A stretch of 64,000 nucleotides of DNA from Grimontia marina (GCF_900060185.1 NZ_FIZY01000029.1:1-64000), one strand, 5' to 3'. Numbered from the stretch's first letter, positions 44,593-53,604 are shown. Numbers and translations are program-made. Notes: generated from the letters alone by a model not told the origin.

Positions 44593-46074
44593 ATGAAAAA
44601 ATCCATTTTATCCACACTGTTCATTGGGGCACTGGGTGGGACCTCTTACCTTCCTTCTGCAGCCTATGCTGTGGAGACAGAGTTCGAGTTTCACGGGTAT
44701 TTCCGCGCAGGTTTTTTTGCCAGTAAAGAAAACGACTTCAAAAAAGCCGACTTTGCTGGTCAAAAGGAAATGCTCGGCCGTCTGGGTATTGAACCAGACA
44801 ATGATGGAGGCATCGACTTTATAACAAAACTCATCTTTGATGACGAAAAACAGCTGAGTATTCATGTTGGACTTAGTGAGTTTGACGCTGATGACGTACT
44901 CGGTTTTATCGAATTCGAAGGTGTTACGCCATCAGGTTCTATGTGGGCGGGCAAGCGAAAAATCTACGAAGATAACTATATCTTTATGACCGATTACTTC
45001 TACACAGATCTAGAAGGCATTGGCGCGGGCATCAGCGATTACGAAATCGGTGATGGCTTTCTTTCACTCGCCTACCTATCCAGTGACAGAAGCGAAGACT
45101 ACGAAGATTTAGTTGACGCAACTTTCCATGATCCAAGCGGTGCGCTTATTTCTACTTGGGAAGAAGAACGTTACCGAATTATCACTGCAGATCAGAAAGA
45201 TGCTATCCAATCTAACCTAAATAATACCATGCACACTTTCAGTGTAGGTTATCAAGTAGGTCGATACGAGGTCATTGGTAACTACAAATATATGCCTGAC
45301 AACTGGGATGTATTCGGTAATGAGTGGGCTGATACAGGTTTTGATGTGACCGGTATTTACCATATGCCTCATTTCTTTGGCTTGGAAGGTAATGCATTCT
45401 CTTATGTCATCGCGCAAACTGGTAAAGGCCGGGGTTCAGGTAACCTTCTTGGCAGTACGATCACTGACTATAGCGGCTATCGCTCTGGCTCTTTGACCCA
45501 AGGTGTACACAACGATTGGCCTTACTTTGGCCCATCCTCTCCATCTGTTGATGGATTGGAAGGTTACTCGCGCAATACATTGGGCGGTAATTCTGAATAC
45601 TTGCTCACCCATCGTCATGAAGATGCCACAAGCGGGCGCTTATTGTTATGGGGGGGTTACGTCAATTCTAGCGGCATTGGATTCTTCCCAGCAATCCAAG
45701 GCCAATATAATGATGAAGCTGGCAAGGATGACACCACATATACCTACTGGTATTCAGCTATGATGCGCAACACCTTCCCTGTTGCAGATAACTTCTTTGT
45801 TCAAACGGATATTGGCTGGTACAAACAAAACTACAACGGAAATTCTTCTTATCAATCAAAGTATACCGTTGCCCCAACTTTTATCATGTCCGATGGCGAG
45901 TCCAGTGCTGAAATCCGATTCATGGTTACATACCTTCCTGAATCTTGGACAAACGAGTCTTATGTACGTGACGCAAATGGTGACATAGAGAGAGACCCAG
46001 ATGCTGGGTATCAATACAAAACTCAAAACGGCAGCGACGTAATCGTTGGTATTCAGGCAGATGTGTATTGGTAA
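44593..46074 (+). CDS. LamB-type carbohydrate porin
   Basis: The 493-residue outer-membrane protein has a signal peptide ending at AYA (MKKSILSTLFIGALGGTSYL start). It begins with EFHGYFRAGFFAS, as maltoporins do. It continues with alternating beta-strand sequence, including MWAGKRKIYEDNYIFMTDYF and GIGAGISDYEIGDGFLSLAY, which match the LamB WAGKR...DFYY and GAGI regions. The last strand ends VIVGIQADVYW with a terminal aromatic, as needed for outer-membrane assembly. I infer uptake of laminari-oligosaccharides from the shared operator and the GH16 gene 77 bp downstream. Confidence 0.88.
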   Translation: MKKSILSTLFIGALGGTSYLPSAAYAVETEFEFHGYFRAGFFASKENDFKKADFAGQKEMLGRLGIEPDNDGGIDFITKLIFDDEKQLSIHVGLSEFDADDVLGFIEFEGVTPSGSMWAGKRKIYEDNYIFMTDYFYTDLEGIGAGISDYEIGDGFLSLAYLSSDRSEDYEDLVDATFHDPSGALISTWEEERYRIITADQKDAIQSNLNNTMHTFSVGYQVGRYEVIGNYKYMPDNWDVFGNEWADTGFDVTGIYHMPHFFGLEGNAFSYVIAQTGKGRGSGNLLGSTITDYSGYRSGSLTQGVHNDWPYFGPSSPSVDGLEGYSRNTLGGNSEYLLTHRHEDATSGRLLLWGGYVNSSGIGFFPAIQGQYNDEAGKDDTTYTYWYSAMMRNTFPVADNFFVQTDIGWYKQNYNGNSSYQSKYTVAPTFIMSDGESSAEIRFMVTYLPESWTNESYVRDANGDIERDPDAGYQYKTQNGSDVIVGIQADVYW

Positions 46075-46151
46075 AGCAAGGTCACAAAGGTTCATGCGAT
46101 ACCAAGAATACTGCATTTAATTACTGATACCGATTAAGTAAGGACACAATC

Positions 46152-47723
46152 ATGAATACATTTCCCTACAAGCGCACATTGATTGCTGTCGCGACAGTGG
46201 GCGTGCTTGCAGGCTGCCAAGCGAAGAAATTTACTCCAATAGACACGGCATCACAGGACACTAGTGCACCGGAGATTACTGCGAACGACTCGTGGACACT
46301 GATTTGGAACGATGAGTTCAGCGGTGACAAAATTGACAAATCTAAGTGGAGTCACGAAGAAAACTGTTATGGCGGCGGTAATAATGAACGCCAATGCTAT
46401 ACCGACCGCAAAGTAAACTCTTTCATTAAAGACGGTAAGCTTCACATCGTCGCCCGTGATTATCAGTTTACTGGCCCTTCTGACCCAGAAGGCAAGAGCC
46501 GTCGCAAAGCAACCCTTCCATATACTTCAGCACGCTTGCGCACCATGAACAAAGGCGATTGGAAGTACGGGCGCTTTGAAGTCCGCGCAAAACTGCCATT
46601 TGGTCAGGGCACCTGGCCTGCTATTTGGATGCTGCCTACTGACTATGTATTTGGTGGATGGGCAGCTTCTGGTGAAATTGATATCGTTGAAGCGGTTAAC
46701 CTGAAAACCCCTACTGACCAACTGGGCGCAGAGCCTGGCACGGAAGAAGCACGTATTCACGGTACGCTTCACTATGGTCGCGAGTGGCCAGATAACGTGA
46801 GCATCGCTGCGGAATATCACCTTCCAAACCATGTTAACCCTGCAGACGGTTTCCACACTTACTCTCTGGAGTGGGAAAAGGACGAAATGCGTTGGTATAT
46901 CGATGATATCCATTACGCAACTCAGCGCTCTGATGGTTGGTATAGCCAATATAAAGAAGGTGGTCGTTGGGTAACGGGCGAATCAGATGCGCCATTTAAC
47001 CAGCGTTTCCACTTAATTTTGAACCTTGCATTGGGTGGTTCTTGGGCATCTAACGCTAACGAAGGCGGCATCGATCCCTCTATCTTCCCTCAAACAATGG
47101 AAGTGGATTACGTACGCGTATACGAGTGTTCGAAAGATGTTGAAACCGGCAAAGGTTGTGCAACCGTTCAGGACACAGCGCAATTTATTGCAGGTACACC
47201 TGCACCTGAGATCATCATCCCAGGTCCGGATTACGCCACTGGCCCAGAGTTTGTGCTGTTCGGCGACAAGCCAGACAAACACCTGCGTTCGAAAGAGTAC
47301 GACCCACAGTTCAAGATCTACACAGAAACCAAGCCTGTTGAAGGCCGTGGTGATGTACTGGCAATGAAGAAAACCGGTGAGATCGGTAACTTCTACTTCG
47401 AATCTCCAGAAGTCAATATGGGCGAATGGATGCAAGGTGGCGAGCTGGTCTTTGATCTGCTGGTTGAAGAAAAAGCACCTGAAACCAAGATCATGGTGAA
47501 AGTAGACAGTGGCTGGCCAGCAGCGAGTGATATCGATGTCGAAGTACCGCCTATCGGTCAATGGACTGAGGTTCGCATCAACTTTGCTGAACTGATTGGA
47601 AATGGCAACCGCTTTGCTTCAGGCGCGAAAGCGAATGTAGAAGGCCTACGCAATATCTTTGTTATGGAGCCAACAGGACCGATGGTTCTGCAACTCGATA
47701 ACATTCGATACGAGAAGAAATAG
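46152..47723 (+). CDS. GH16 beta-glucanase (laminarinase) lipoprotein
   Basis: The 523-residue protein has a lipoprotein signal (VGVLAGC, with Cys about 22). A GH16 domain follows at about residues 47-325: LIWNDEFSGDKIDKSKW, YGRFEVRAKLPFGQGTWPAI, the catalytic GEIDIVEAV (two Glu flanking Asp, about 175-183), HTYSLEWEKDEMRWYIDD and FHLILNLALGGSWA. The EIDIVEAV motif (E-x-D-x-x-E, with a beta-bulge) fits laminarinases. The last 190 residues form a beta-sandwich accessory module ending in VLQLDNIRYEKK, similar in style to the GH17 modules. It is cotranscribed with the porin. Confidence 0.92.
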   Translation: MNTFPYKRTLIAVATVGVLAGCQAKKFTPIDTASQDTSAPEITANDSWTLIWNDEFSGDKIDKSKWSHEENCYGGGNNERQCYTDRKVNSFIKDGKLHIVARDYQFTGPSDPEGKSRRKATLPYTSARLRTMNKGDWKYGRFEVRAKLPFGQGTWPAIWMLPTDYVFGGWAASGEIDIVEAVNLKTPTDQLGAEPGTEEARIHGTLHYGREWPDNVSIAAEYHLPNHVNPADGFHTYSLEWEKDEMRWYIDDIHYATQRSDGWYSQYKEGGRWVTGESDAPFNQRFHLILNLALGGSWASNANEGGIDPSIFPQTMEVDYVRVYECSKDVETGKGCATVQDTAQFIAGTPAPEIIIPGPDYATGPEFVLFGDKPDKHLRSKEYDPQFKIYTETKPVEGRGDVLAMKKTGEIGNFYFESPEVNMGEWMQGGELVFDLLVEEKAPETKIMVKVDSGWPAASDIDVEVPPIGQWTEVRINFAELIGNGNRFASGAKANVEGLRNIFVMEPTGPMVLQLDNIRYEKK

Positions 47724-47741
47724 TCCCTCTTCTTGAAACCC

Positions 47742-47770
47742 AAAAGGGAGGCGAAAGCCTCCCTTTTCTT
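47742..47770 (+). terminator. Terminator of the porin-GH16 operon
   Basis: AAAAGGGAGGC pairs with GCCTCCCTTTT around a GAAA tetraloop. T-rich sequence follows. Confidence 0.9.
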
Positions 47771-47917
47771 TTGCATCAAGCCATTTAACCCGGACAACAC
47801 TTGATCAAACTCAGCAAAACCGAGCCTTATCGCGCTTTTAGTGCTGGAAAAAGCCTGCGGGTGATTGATAAAATCCCTGCCACTTCAATAAACGCATATC
47901 AAAGAGAGTGACTCCCC

Positions 47918-48640
47918 ATGGGACGCAGTTTCGAAGTTCGTAAAGCTTCAATGGCGAAAACACAAGGCGCCAAAGTTAAGCTGTACTCAAAGTACGGTAA
48001 AGAAATCTACGTTATCGCGAAAAACGGCGGTGGCGACCCAGATTCAAACCTGTCGCTTAAGCGCATGATCGAGAAAGCGAAAAAAGATCAGGTGCCAGGG
48101 CACGTTATCGAAAAAGCTATCGAGAAAGCTGCTGGCGGCGGCGGTGAAAACTATGAAGTTGCGCGCTACGAAGGTTTTGGCCCAGGCGGTTGCTCAGTGA
48201 TCGTTGACTGTCTGACTGACAACAACAACCGTACCTACATGGAAGTGCGTCAGTGCTTCGTGAAAACCAACTCCAAAATTGGTGGCCCAGGTACTGTTGC
48301 TCACATGTTTGACCACCAAGCTGTATTCCAGTTTGCCGGTGACGACGAAGAAGCTATGCTTGAAGCACTGATGATGGCAGACGCTGACGTGACTGACATC
48401 GAATGTGAAGACGGCGTGATCACTGTATTCGCTCCTCACACCGAGTTCTTCAAAGTAAAAAACGCACTGACTGAGTCAATGCCAGAAGTCACTATCGACG
48501 TTGAAGAAATCACCTTCGTTCCACAGACCATGACTGCAGTGAGCGGCGACGATGTTGCGACGTTTGAGAAGTTCATGGACATGCTGAACGACTGTGACGA
48601 CGTACAGAACGTGTACCACAACGCAGAGGTCGAGGCCTAA
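47918..48640 (+). CDS. yeeN: YebC family protein, YeeN type
   Basis: This 240-residue protein contains the YebC/PmpR fold: [73 protein letters not shown] and the C-terminal [12 protein letters not shown]. The N-terminus [19 protein letters not shown] resembles E. coli YeeN rather than YebC. YebC proteins have been described both as DNA-binding regulators and, more recently, as ribosome-associated factors that relieve stalling. The gene has its own terminator. Confidence 0.9.
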   Translation: MGRSFEVRKASMAKTQGAKVKLYSKYGKEIYVIAKNGGGDPDSNLSLKRMIEKAKKDQVPGHVIEKAIEKAAGGGGENYEVARYEGFGPGGCSVIVDCLTDNNNRTYMEVRQCFVKTNSKIGGPGTVAHMFDHQAVFQFAGDDEEAMLEALMMADADVTDIECEDGVITVFAPHTEFFKVKNALTESMPEVTIDVEEITFVPQTMTAVSGDDVATFEKFMDMLNDCDDVQNVYHNAEVEA

Positions 48641-48660
48641 TTCCTCAACGTTTGCGTTCT

Positions 48661-48694
48661 AAATGCCCGGTTCGACCGGGCATTTTACTTTTTG
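48661..48694 (+). terminator. Terminator after the yeeN-like gene
   Basis: ATGCCCGG and CCGGGCAT pair around a TTCGA loop, followed by TTTACTTTTT. Confidence 0.88.
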
Positions 48695-48713
48695 ACTAGA
48701 TTAAGGCTCCACC

Positions 48714-49064
48714 ATGGAACATAAAGATTTTGAAGCGCTGGTAAAGGCCCTTTGCGAAAAAGCCAGCCTCCCTGAAGCGCTCGATATGCTGAAAGTCTGC
48801 GAAGACGAAGCAGTAGCTGAAGCTGCGAATGCATTGACCGGACAGTTTGCGCTAGCAGAAATTGAAGGTGAAAACCGTGTTTATCACGTATTCACCGAAG
48901 AAAACGACGAAGGCGAAGAGCAAGAGTTTGTTGAGCACGTAATGAACGTGGGCGACGATGTGATTGTGTTTGTCGCTTGGTTCTTCTTCACCCAGTTCGA
49001 CATCAAAAACCGCGATACTTACGCCGCAGCTGGGCGCACCTACAAGCAGCCAAAACGCAGCTAA
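48714..49064 (+). CDS. Small acidic protein of unknown function
   Basis: The 116-residue protein is strongly acidic in its centre (FTEENDEGEEQEFVEHVMNV). The N-terminus is helical (DFEALVKALCEKASLPEALD), one aromatic hydrophobic stretch VIVFVAWFFFTQF follows, and the tail is basic (GRTYKQPKRS). No signal peptide is evident, and the hydrophobic stretch is too short to be a sure membrane helix. I do not recognise a family. It starts 20 bp after the yeeN terminator, in a short gene-rich stretch, and has its own terminator, so it looks like a genuine gene. Confidence 0.7.
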   Translation: MEHKDFEALVKALCEKASLPEALDMLKVCEDEAVAEAANALTGQFALAEIEGENRVYHVFTEENDEGEEQEFVEHVMNVGDDVIVFVAWFFFTQFDIKNRDTYAAAGRTYKQPKRS

Positions 49065-49068
49065 GTAA

Positions 49069-49097
49069 AAAGCCAGAGCACTGCTCTGGCTTTTTTA
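49069..49097. terminator. Bidirectional terminator
   Basis: AGCCAGAGCA pairs with TGCTCTGGCT, with an A run before it and a T run after it. It serves the small acidic protein gene and the convergent DUF2798 gene, whose stop codon it overlaps. Confidence 0.88.
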
Positions 49098-49316
49098 TAC
49101 CGCTTCCGCTAACCACTCTGAAAACTGCTTAACTTTCGGCAACACAGTCACACTCAATAAAAATGCGCACGGCCAAGCAACCACAAAACTCTGCCCCCAT
49201 GCTTTTGGCCAATCAGCGGAAAATCCCATTTTGTAACCGGAAATCAACCCAGACATAGCAATGGCCATTACCAACGTGCTGAGTGCAGTTGTTATCCAAA
49301 AACGTTTCATTTCCAT
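49095..49316 (-). CDS. DUF2798 family small membrane protein
   Basis: The protein of about 73 residues has two membrane helices: WITTALSTLVMAIAMSGLIS, and WGQSFVVAWPCAFLLSVTVL after the conserved FSADWPKAW turn. The C-terminus has the PKVKQFSEWL segment. This matches DUF2798. The function is unknown, but such genes are often next to a divergent LysR regulator, as here. GAGG lies about 5 bases before the ATG at 49316. ATG at 49310 is an alternative start. Confidence 0.8.
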   Translation of the reverse strand: MEMKRFWITTALSTLVMAIAMSGLISGYKMGFSADWPKAWGQSFVVAWPCAFLLSVTVLPKVKQFSEWLAEAV

Positions 49317-49400
49317 TCTCACCTCAAACTTGCTGTGCTTTTGTCTTTGGACTTAAGATAAATAAATCCATAAACGAGATATACAGGCACAATTTGAACC

Positions 49401-50312
49401 ATGAATTCCATTTTTGGAAACATTGACGATCTCTATCTCTTTTGCCAAATCATCCGTGATGGCTCGCTGCTTTCGGCATGTAAGTCATTAGGGTTGCCCG
49501 CCTCTACTGTGTCTCGCCGGATCAGCGCGATGGAAAAAAGGCTCAATGTTCGACTACTGGAAAAGCGGGGACGTGAACTTGTTGCCACGGAGTCGGGAAA
49601 GCGAGCTTATGAGAAACTTATTAGTAGCATGGAGCAACTGGAATCCGGGATTGAGCAAATTCTACAAGACAGCAACGAGGTGTTTGGCAACCTCAAGGTG
49701 ACCATGCCAAATAACTTCTATCACGGGTTTGTTGGGGATGTGATTAGTCGATTCCTTGAGGATTACCCGAAGGTAAAACTTGAGATTATTTTAAGCCAAG
49801 AACAACAGATCCCAACAACAGATAGGGATCTTTTAATGACCTTCGATTTAACCGGTCTTGAAAGCTACATTGCGAGGCCACTTTTTACAGCCAGACATGG
49901 CTTTTTTGCCAGCCAAGGTTATCTCGAAAAACATGGGGAGATCACAACTGTTGAAGCGCTGAAGCAAGCGGATTGGATAGCGGTAGATAAAGTCTGGAGC
50001 ATCAACTTATATCGCGAGCAGAGCCTTGAGCACACTATCTCCATACACCCCAAGTTAGTTGTAAATGACATAGTTGCGGTAATTACTGCTGTAGAACAAG
50101 GTATTGGCGTTTCGTCTCTTCCTCTTCGTCATACCTTTGGTAATAAAAAGCTCATTGAAATTTTGCCTGAGTATACCCGAGCCGACAGAACTGCGTATTT
50201 GGTTTATCGCGAGCGCCAGCACCAACCCCTTGCGCTGACGTTATTGGTCGATGCTTTACTCAAAGCCACTAACGAAATTAACTATGAACAGACGCCAACA
50301 GAGAAGGTGTAA
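49401..50312 (+). CDS. LysR family transcriptional regulator
   Basis: This 303-residue regulator has an N-terminal LysR winged helix (LYLFCQIIRDGSLLSACKSL, ASTVSRRISAMEKRLNVRLL) and a linker helix. The effector domain (LKVTMPNNFYHGFVGDVISR, VITAVEQGIGVSSLPLRHTF) suits the CrgA/Dsd-like clade that often controls small membrane or redox proteins. It is divergent from the DUF2798 gene across 84 bp, which is its likely target. The effector is unknown. Confidence 0.9.
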   Translation: MNSIFGNIDDLYLFCQIIRDGSLLSACKSLGLPASTVSRRISAMEKRLNVRLLEKRGRELVATESGKRAYEKLISSMEQLESGIEQILQDSNEVFGNLKVTMPNNFYHGFVGDVISRFLEDYPKVKLEIILSQEQQIPTTDRDLLMTFDLTGLESYIARPLFTARHGFFASQGYLEKHGEITTVEALKQADWIAVDKVWSINLYREQSLEHTISIHPKLVVNDIVAVITAVEQGIGVSSLPLRHTFGNKKLIEILPEYTRADRTAYLVYRERQHQPLALTLLVDALLKATNEINYEQTPTEKV

Positions 50313-50335
50313 AAGATAAGCTATCACTTAAATAC

Positions 50336-50364
50336 TTGACGAGACTGAGATTCCAAATGATACT
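50336..50364 (+). promoter_or_regulatory. Probable sigma-70 promoter of the SOS-type small gene
   Basis: TTGACG at 50336-50341 and GATACT at 50359-50364 are separated by 17 bp. The -10 region overlaps the left end of the LexA-box-like palindrome at 50361, which would allow direct repression. Confidence 0.55.
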
Positions 50365-50380
50365 GTATATATAAACAGTA
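50361..50380. promoter_or_regulatory. LexA (SOS) box
   Basis: TACTGTATATATAAACAGTA has the CTG-N10-CAG layout of gammaproteobacterial LexA boxes. It differs from the E. coli consensus palindrome at one position. It ends 16 bp before the ATG of the 80-residue protein. Confidence 0.85.
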
Positions 50381-50396
50381 TCATTTGGAGGTGCTC

Positions 50397-50639
50397 ATGA
50401 ATACGAAAGAGTTTGACCAGTTGCTTGAACGGGTTAACCAAAGCCGTAAAACAGCCTTGAAAGATAATACGTTTATTGAACAAGCTGAACTTCACGCAAA
50501 AGAGTTGGCACGCATAGAAAGCATGGATATGCGTCCGGTGAAAAAGCGGGCGCAGAAAAAGAAAGCAAGCGTGCCAAAGCGTTTCTCAAACGTTTACGAG
50601 GGATTCGCAGAGAGCCGTGACGACGTTTTCCACTATTGA
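50397..50639 (+). CDS. Small basic protein, probably SOS-induced, function unknown
   Basis: The 80-residue protein starts at the ATG at 50397, with GGAGG about 6 bases upstream. The N-terminal half is an acidic/basic helix (MNTKEFDQLLERVNQSRKTA, EQAELHAKELARIES). It is followed by a lysine-rich stretch VKKRAQKKKASVPKRF and the aromatic tail ESRDDVFHY. It has no cysteines, signal peptide or membrane helix. The charge suggests nucleic acid or protein binding. A LexA box at 50361-50380 overlaps its promoter, so I predict DNA-damage induction. It is not DinI or SulA by sequence. The last 7 bp overlap the convergent patatin gene. Confidence 0.72.
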   Translation: MNTKEFDQLLERVNQSRKTALKDNTFIEQAELHAKELARIESMDMRPVKKRAQKKKASVPKRFSNVYEGFAESRDDVFHY

Positions 50640-51502
50640 GTCAACGAACCCAGGCTCAGTTTATCCCAACGCATAATAGCTTCTTTACCTGATTCATACC
50701 CAAGGTAATAGGCCTTTTTAAGAGGCGCCTTTTCCCTGCTAAGGCGCTTCAATTTGAAATCTTCCGGCGGACAAATCTGAATAATTTCCACCCCTTCAGG
50801 CGGATGCTCAATCAGTTCAATCGTTTCGTTGTAGCGAATGTGTCGCGTCAGCATCGGCGCTATCAATGCCGGATGATCTTTGAGCAGATGTTTAGTTAAA
50901 GCGTCGAATTTAGGCTCAGATTTTCTGTAACTTGCCGGACGGCTGCGAAGCACCATGATTTGGGTAGCCCCGCGACGAATCGCTTCTGCAACAGGAATCG
51001 CATCTGCCACGCCACCATCGACGTACCTCACGCCATTCAGTTCCACACCGTGTCGATACATCACTGGCAACGCGCTGCTGGCTTTCATGGTTTCGGCCAA
51101 CATTTCAACGTCTGGTATATGGTACTCAGGTTTGCCATTGTCCTGTCGTGTAACCCCGAGAAAGAACGGCCTAGAATCGGCTTTCAGAACGTCTTTGTCG
51201 ATACCAAGTTCTTCCAGCGTGACTTCCCACATCCAGTCGAGATCCATTAAGTCACCGCCCATGGCAAACTGACCCGGTCTCAGGAATTCTTTGCGAAGGC
51301 TGTAATCAAGGTAGATTTTTAAGTTCCGTCCCGGCATATCAGCCAAGTACGCTGCCAGATTGCTGGCGCCTGCAGATACTCCCCAGAAGCTATCGAACGG
51401 CGAGAAGTTTTTCTCCATGAAGTAATCAAGAATGCCGCATGAGAATACGCCGCGCATTGCGCCACCTTCTACAATGAGTGCAGATTTCCCAACCTTCTCC
51501 AT
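50633..51502 (-). CDS. Patatin-like phospholipase, YjjU type
   Basis: This 289-residue serine hydrolase starts with ALIVEGGAMRGVFSCGILDY (oxyanion loop). It has the nucleophile elbow FWGVSAGASNLAAYLA and the catalytic Asp in VRYVDGGVADAIPV. The C-terminal region (HIRYNETIELIEHPPEGVEI, ICPPEDFKLKRLSREKAPLK) matches the extension of the YjjU group. There is no signal peptide. The start codon abuts the rbsR stop with no gap, so it is probably the last gene of the rbs operon. A link to ribose use is not obvious. Confidence 0.88.
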   Translation of the reverse strand: MEKVGKSALIVEGGAMRGVFSCGILDYFMEKNFSPFDSFWGVSAGASNLAAYLADMPGRNLKIYLDYSLRKEFLRPGQFAMGGDLMDLDWMWEVTLEELGIDKDVLKADSRPFFLGVTRQDNGKPEYHIPDVEMLAETMKASSALPVMYRHGVELNGVRYVDGGVADAIPVAEAIRRGATQIMVLRSRPASYRKSEPKFDALTKHLLKDHPALIAPMLTRHIRYNETIELIEHPPEGVEIIQICPPEDFKLKRLSREKAPLKKAYYLGYESGKEAIMRWDKLSLGSLTQ

Positions 51503-52519
51503 TTATTTTTCTCCTACAAACTCCGTCACCGAGCCTCGCTCAACGACGGTTGGCTCTAACTCTACGACCTGAGGTTCGCTACCACTGTCACTGATACGTT
51601 GAATCAAAGCATCGACCGCGGCTTTTCCGAGACGATACTTAGGCTGATGCACGGTCGTGAGCGATGGTGTCATGTATTTCGCCAAGTGAATGTCATCGTA
51701 TCCCATCACGGACAAATCTGCTGGAACGGAAATCCCCTGTTCGTTTGCAGCATTGATAAGGCCCATCGCCATCATGTCGTTACCCGCGAAAATTGCGGAG
51801 GGCAACTTACCGCTGTTCTGGAATTTTGCCAGCGCCTGATAACCGCCTTCACATTCAAAGTCGCCTTCCACCACCCATTTCGGATTGATGTTGAGGGCCG
51901 CCTCTTTCATAGCGCGTTTGAAGCCCTGATAGCGCATTTGCGCCTGATGTTTAACCAAAGGCCCGGTGATGCAGCCAATCTCCCTATGCCCTTGCTGGAT
52001 AAGATGCTTGGTCGCCAAATAGCCACCACGCAAGGAGTTATCCTGAATCTTGTCGCATGGCAGGGAGATTGGACCCCAGTCCATCACCACTACAGGCACG
52101 GATTGAAGCTTTTCAAGGATCTGTGAATACTCCCCTTCAAGCGTTGAACACATCAGGATGAAACCATCGACACGCTTTTGCATCAGGGTATCAATAGACG
52201 CTTTCATCCGTTGTGCATCGCCTTCAGTATTACAGAGGATAAGGTTGTAACCTGCGTGATAACAGCTTCGTTCTACGCCTTTCACCACCTCACCAAAGAA
52301 TGGGTTGGTTGATGTGGTCACAATCATGCCGAGGGTGTTAGTGCGGTTGGTTTTGAAACTGCGCGCCAAAGCAGACGGCGCGGTGTAATGGAGTTCTTCA
52401 GCAGCGTTATTCACGCGCTCTGCAATTTCATCACTGACAAAGCGCGTTTTGTTGATGACATGGCTAACGGTCGAGGTTGAAACACCGGCTAACTTCGCGA
52501 TGTCTTTCATTGTCGCCAT
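51503..52519 (-). CDS. rbsR: Ribose operon repressor
   Basis: This 338-residue LacI-family repressor closely resembles E. coli RbsR. The helix-turn-helix is ATMKDIAKLAGVSTSTVSHV, followed by hinge sequence and YTAPSALARSFKTNRTNTLG. The ribose-binding-protein-like domain has STNPFFGEVVKGVERSCYHA and VMGYDDIHLAKYMTPSLTTV. It lies 13 bp after rbsK in the rbsDACBKR order. Two CGAAACGTTTCG palindromes before rbsD are the expected binding sites. Confidence 0.93.
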   Translation of the reverse strand: MATMKDIAKLAGVSTSTVSHVINKTRFVSDEIAERVNNAAEELHYTAPSALARSFKTNRTNTLGMIVTTSTNPFFGEVVKGVERSCYHAGYNLILCNTEGDAQRMKASIDTLMQKRVDGFILMCSTLEGEYSQILEKLQSVPVVVMDWGPISLPCDKIQDNSLRGGYLATKHLIQQGHREIGCITGPLVKHQAQMRYQGFKRAMKEAALNINPKWVVEGDFECEGGYQALAKFQNSGKLPSAIFAGNDMMAMGLINAANEQGISVPADLSVMGYDDIHLAKYMTPSLTTVHQPKYRLGKAAVDALIQRISDSGSEPQVVELEPTVVERGSVTEFVGEK

Positions 52520-52532
52520 GTCTTCTCCTTAA

Positions 52533-53453
52533 TCAGGCATGTTCTTTCAGGAATGTGTCCACTTCTTCACGTGTTGGAATCGATGTCTGGGCACCAAAAC
52601 GTGTTACAGAAATCGCCGCTGCTGCGTGAGCAAACTTAATCGCTGATTCTAAAGGCATTGATTCCATTAGACCAGTCACGAATGCACCATTGAAGGTGTC
52701 GCCGGCTGCCGTCGTATCCGTTGCTTGTACACGGAATCCTGGCACTATTTGGCCTTCGCCATTCTGGCTGACATACACACCTTTCGCGCCCAAGGTGATC
52801 ATCACGGTTTCAATACCTTTGCCATGCAGCACATTAGCCGCTGCTTTTGATGATGATTCATCTTCCACCTTCACACCCGTCAGCACTTCTGCTTCGGTTT
52901 CATTTGGCGTGATGATGTCGATGCAAGCCAGCAAGCTTTCAGGCAATTCGCGGGCTGGAGCAGGGTTCAGAATCACTTTGGTGTCATGGCGCTTGCCAAT
53001 TTGAGCTGCCAACTCGATGCCATCCAGCGGTGTTTCCAATTGCATCAGCAAGTATTCAGCATGACGAATGCGTTCAAGCTCAGGTTCAATGGCTTCTGCC
53101 GTCAATTTGGCGTTGGCTTCTGCAGAGATACAAATGCTGTTTTCGCCGCTATCAGAAACCTGAATCATGGCGATACCTGTTGGGCAATCTGCCTGCATTT
53201 TCACACCACCGATATTGATGCCATCACACTTGAAGCTTTCGCGGATGTTCACGCCGAATGGGTCGTCGCCCACACAGGCAATAAAGCCGATATCAGCTTT
53301 CAAACGCGCTGCAGCCACCGCCTGGTTTGCACCTTTACCACCGGGGATCACCTGATAATTGCGACCATGCAGGGTTTCACCCGGACGGGGAAAAGAAGGC
53401 ACCTGCAATACATGGTCTGCGTTAACGCTCCCTAAAACCACTAACTTATTCAT
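52533..53453 (-). CDS. rbsK: Ribokinase
   Basis: This 306-residue PfkB-family kinase has the N-terminal VLGSVNADHVLQVPSFPRPG and GGKGANQAVAAARL motifs. The C-terminal catalytic signature DTTAAGDTFNGAFVTGL contains the base Asp and the anion hole. VILNPAPARELPESLLACID and ITPNETEAEVLTG are typical of ribokinase. It phosphorylates imported ribose to ribose 5-phosphate. It lies between rbsB and rbsR, as in E. coli. Confidence 0.95.
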   Translation of the reverse strand: MNKLVVLGSVNADHVLQVPSFPRPGETLHGRNYQVIPGGKGANQAVAAARLKADIGFIACVGDDPFGVNIRESFKCDGINIGGVKMQADCPTGIAMIQVSDSGENSICISAEANAKLTAEAIEPELERIRHAEYLLMQLETPLDGIELAAQIGKRHDTKVILNPAPARELPESLLACIDIITPNETEAEVLTGVKVEDESSSKAAANVLHGKGIETVMITLGAKGVYVSQNGEGQIVPGFRVQATDTTAAGDTFNGAFVTGLMESMPLESAIKFAHAAAAISVTRFGAQTSIPTREEVDTFLKEHA

Positions 53454-53579
53454 CGCGCTATCCTCTGCCTCCTTCAGGGAGACCTTATTGTTTTACTAAA
53501 AACTGAGTGATTTAGGCTCTTTATCAAGAATCTAAAGCAATCGGCTCTACTCTTTCCCTCGAAGCAATCACACTCACGT

Positions 53580-53604
53580 ACCCTCCCCTTTTCAAGAGGA
53601 GGGT
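53580..53604 (-). other. Stable hairpin between rbsB and rbsK
   Basis: ACCCTCC pairs with GGAGGGT, and the inner bases (CTT/AAG) extend the stem. No T run follows on the minus strand. It therefore looks like an mRNA-processing or attenuating hairpin that could raise rbsB product over rbsK, rather than a full terminator. Confidence 0.5.

Noticed and set aside
52986-53435. Plus-strand frame of 149 codons antisense to rbsK
   Set aside because: rbsK is unambiguous on the minus strand. The antisense frame has no domain or start signal.
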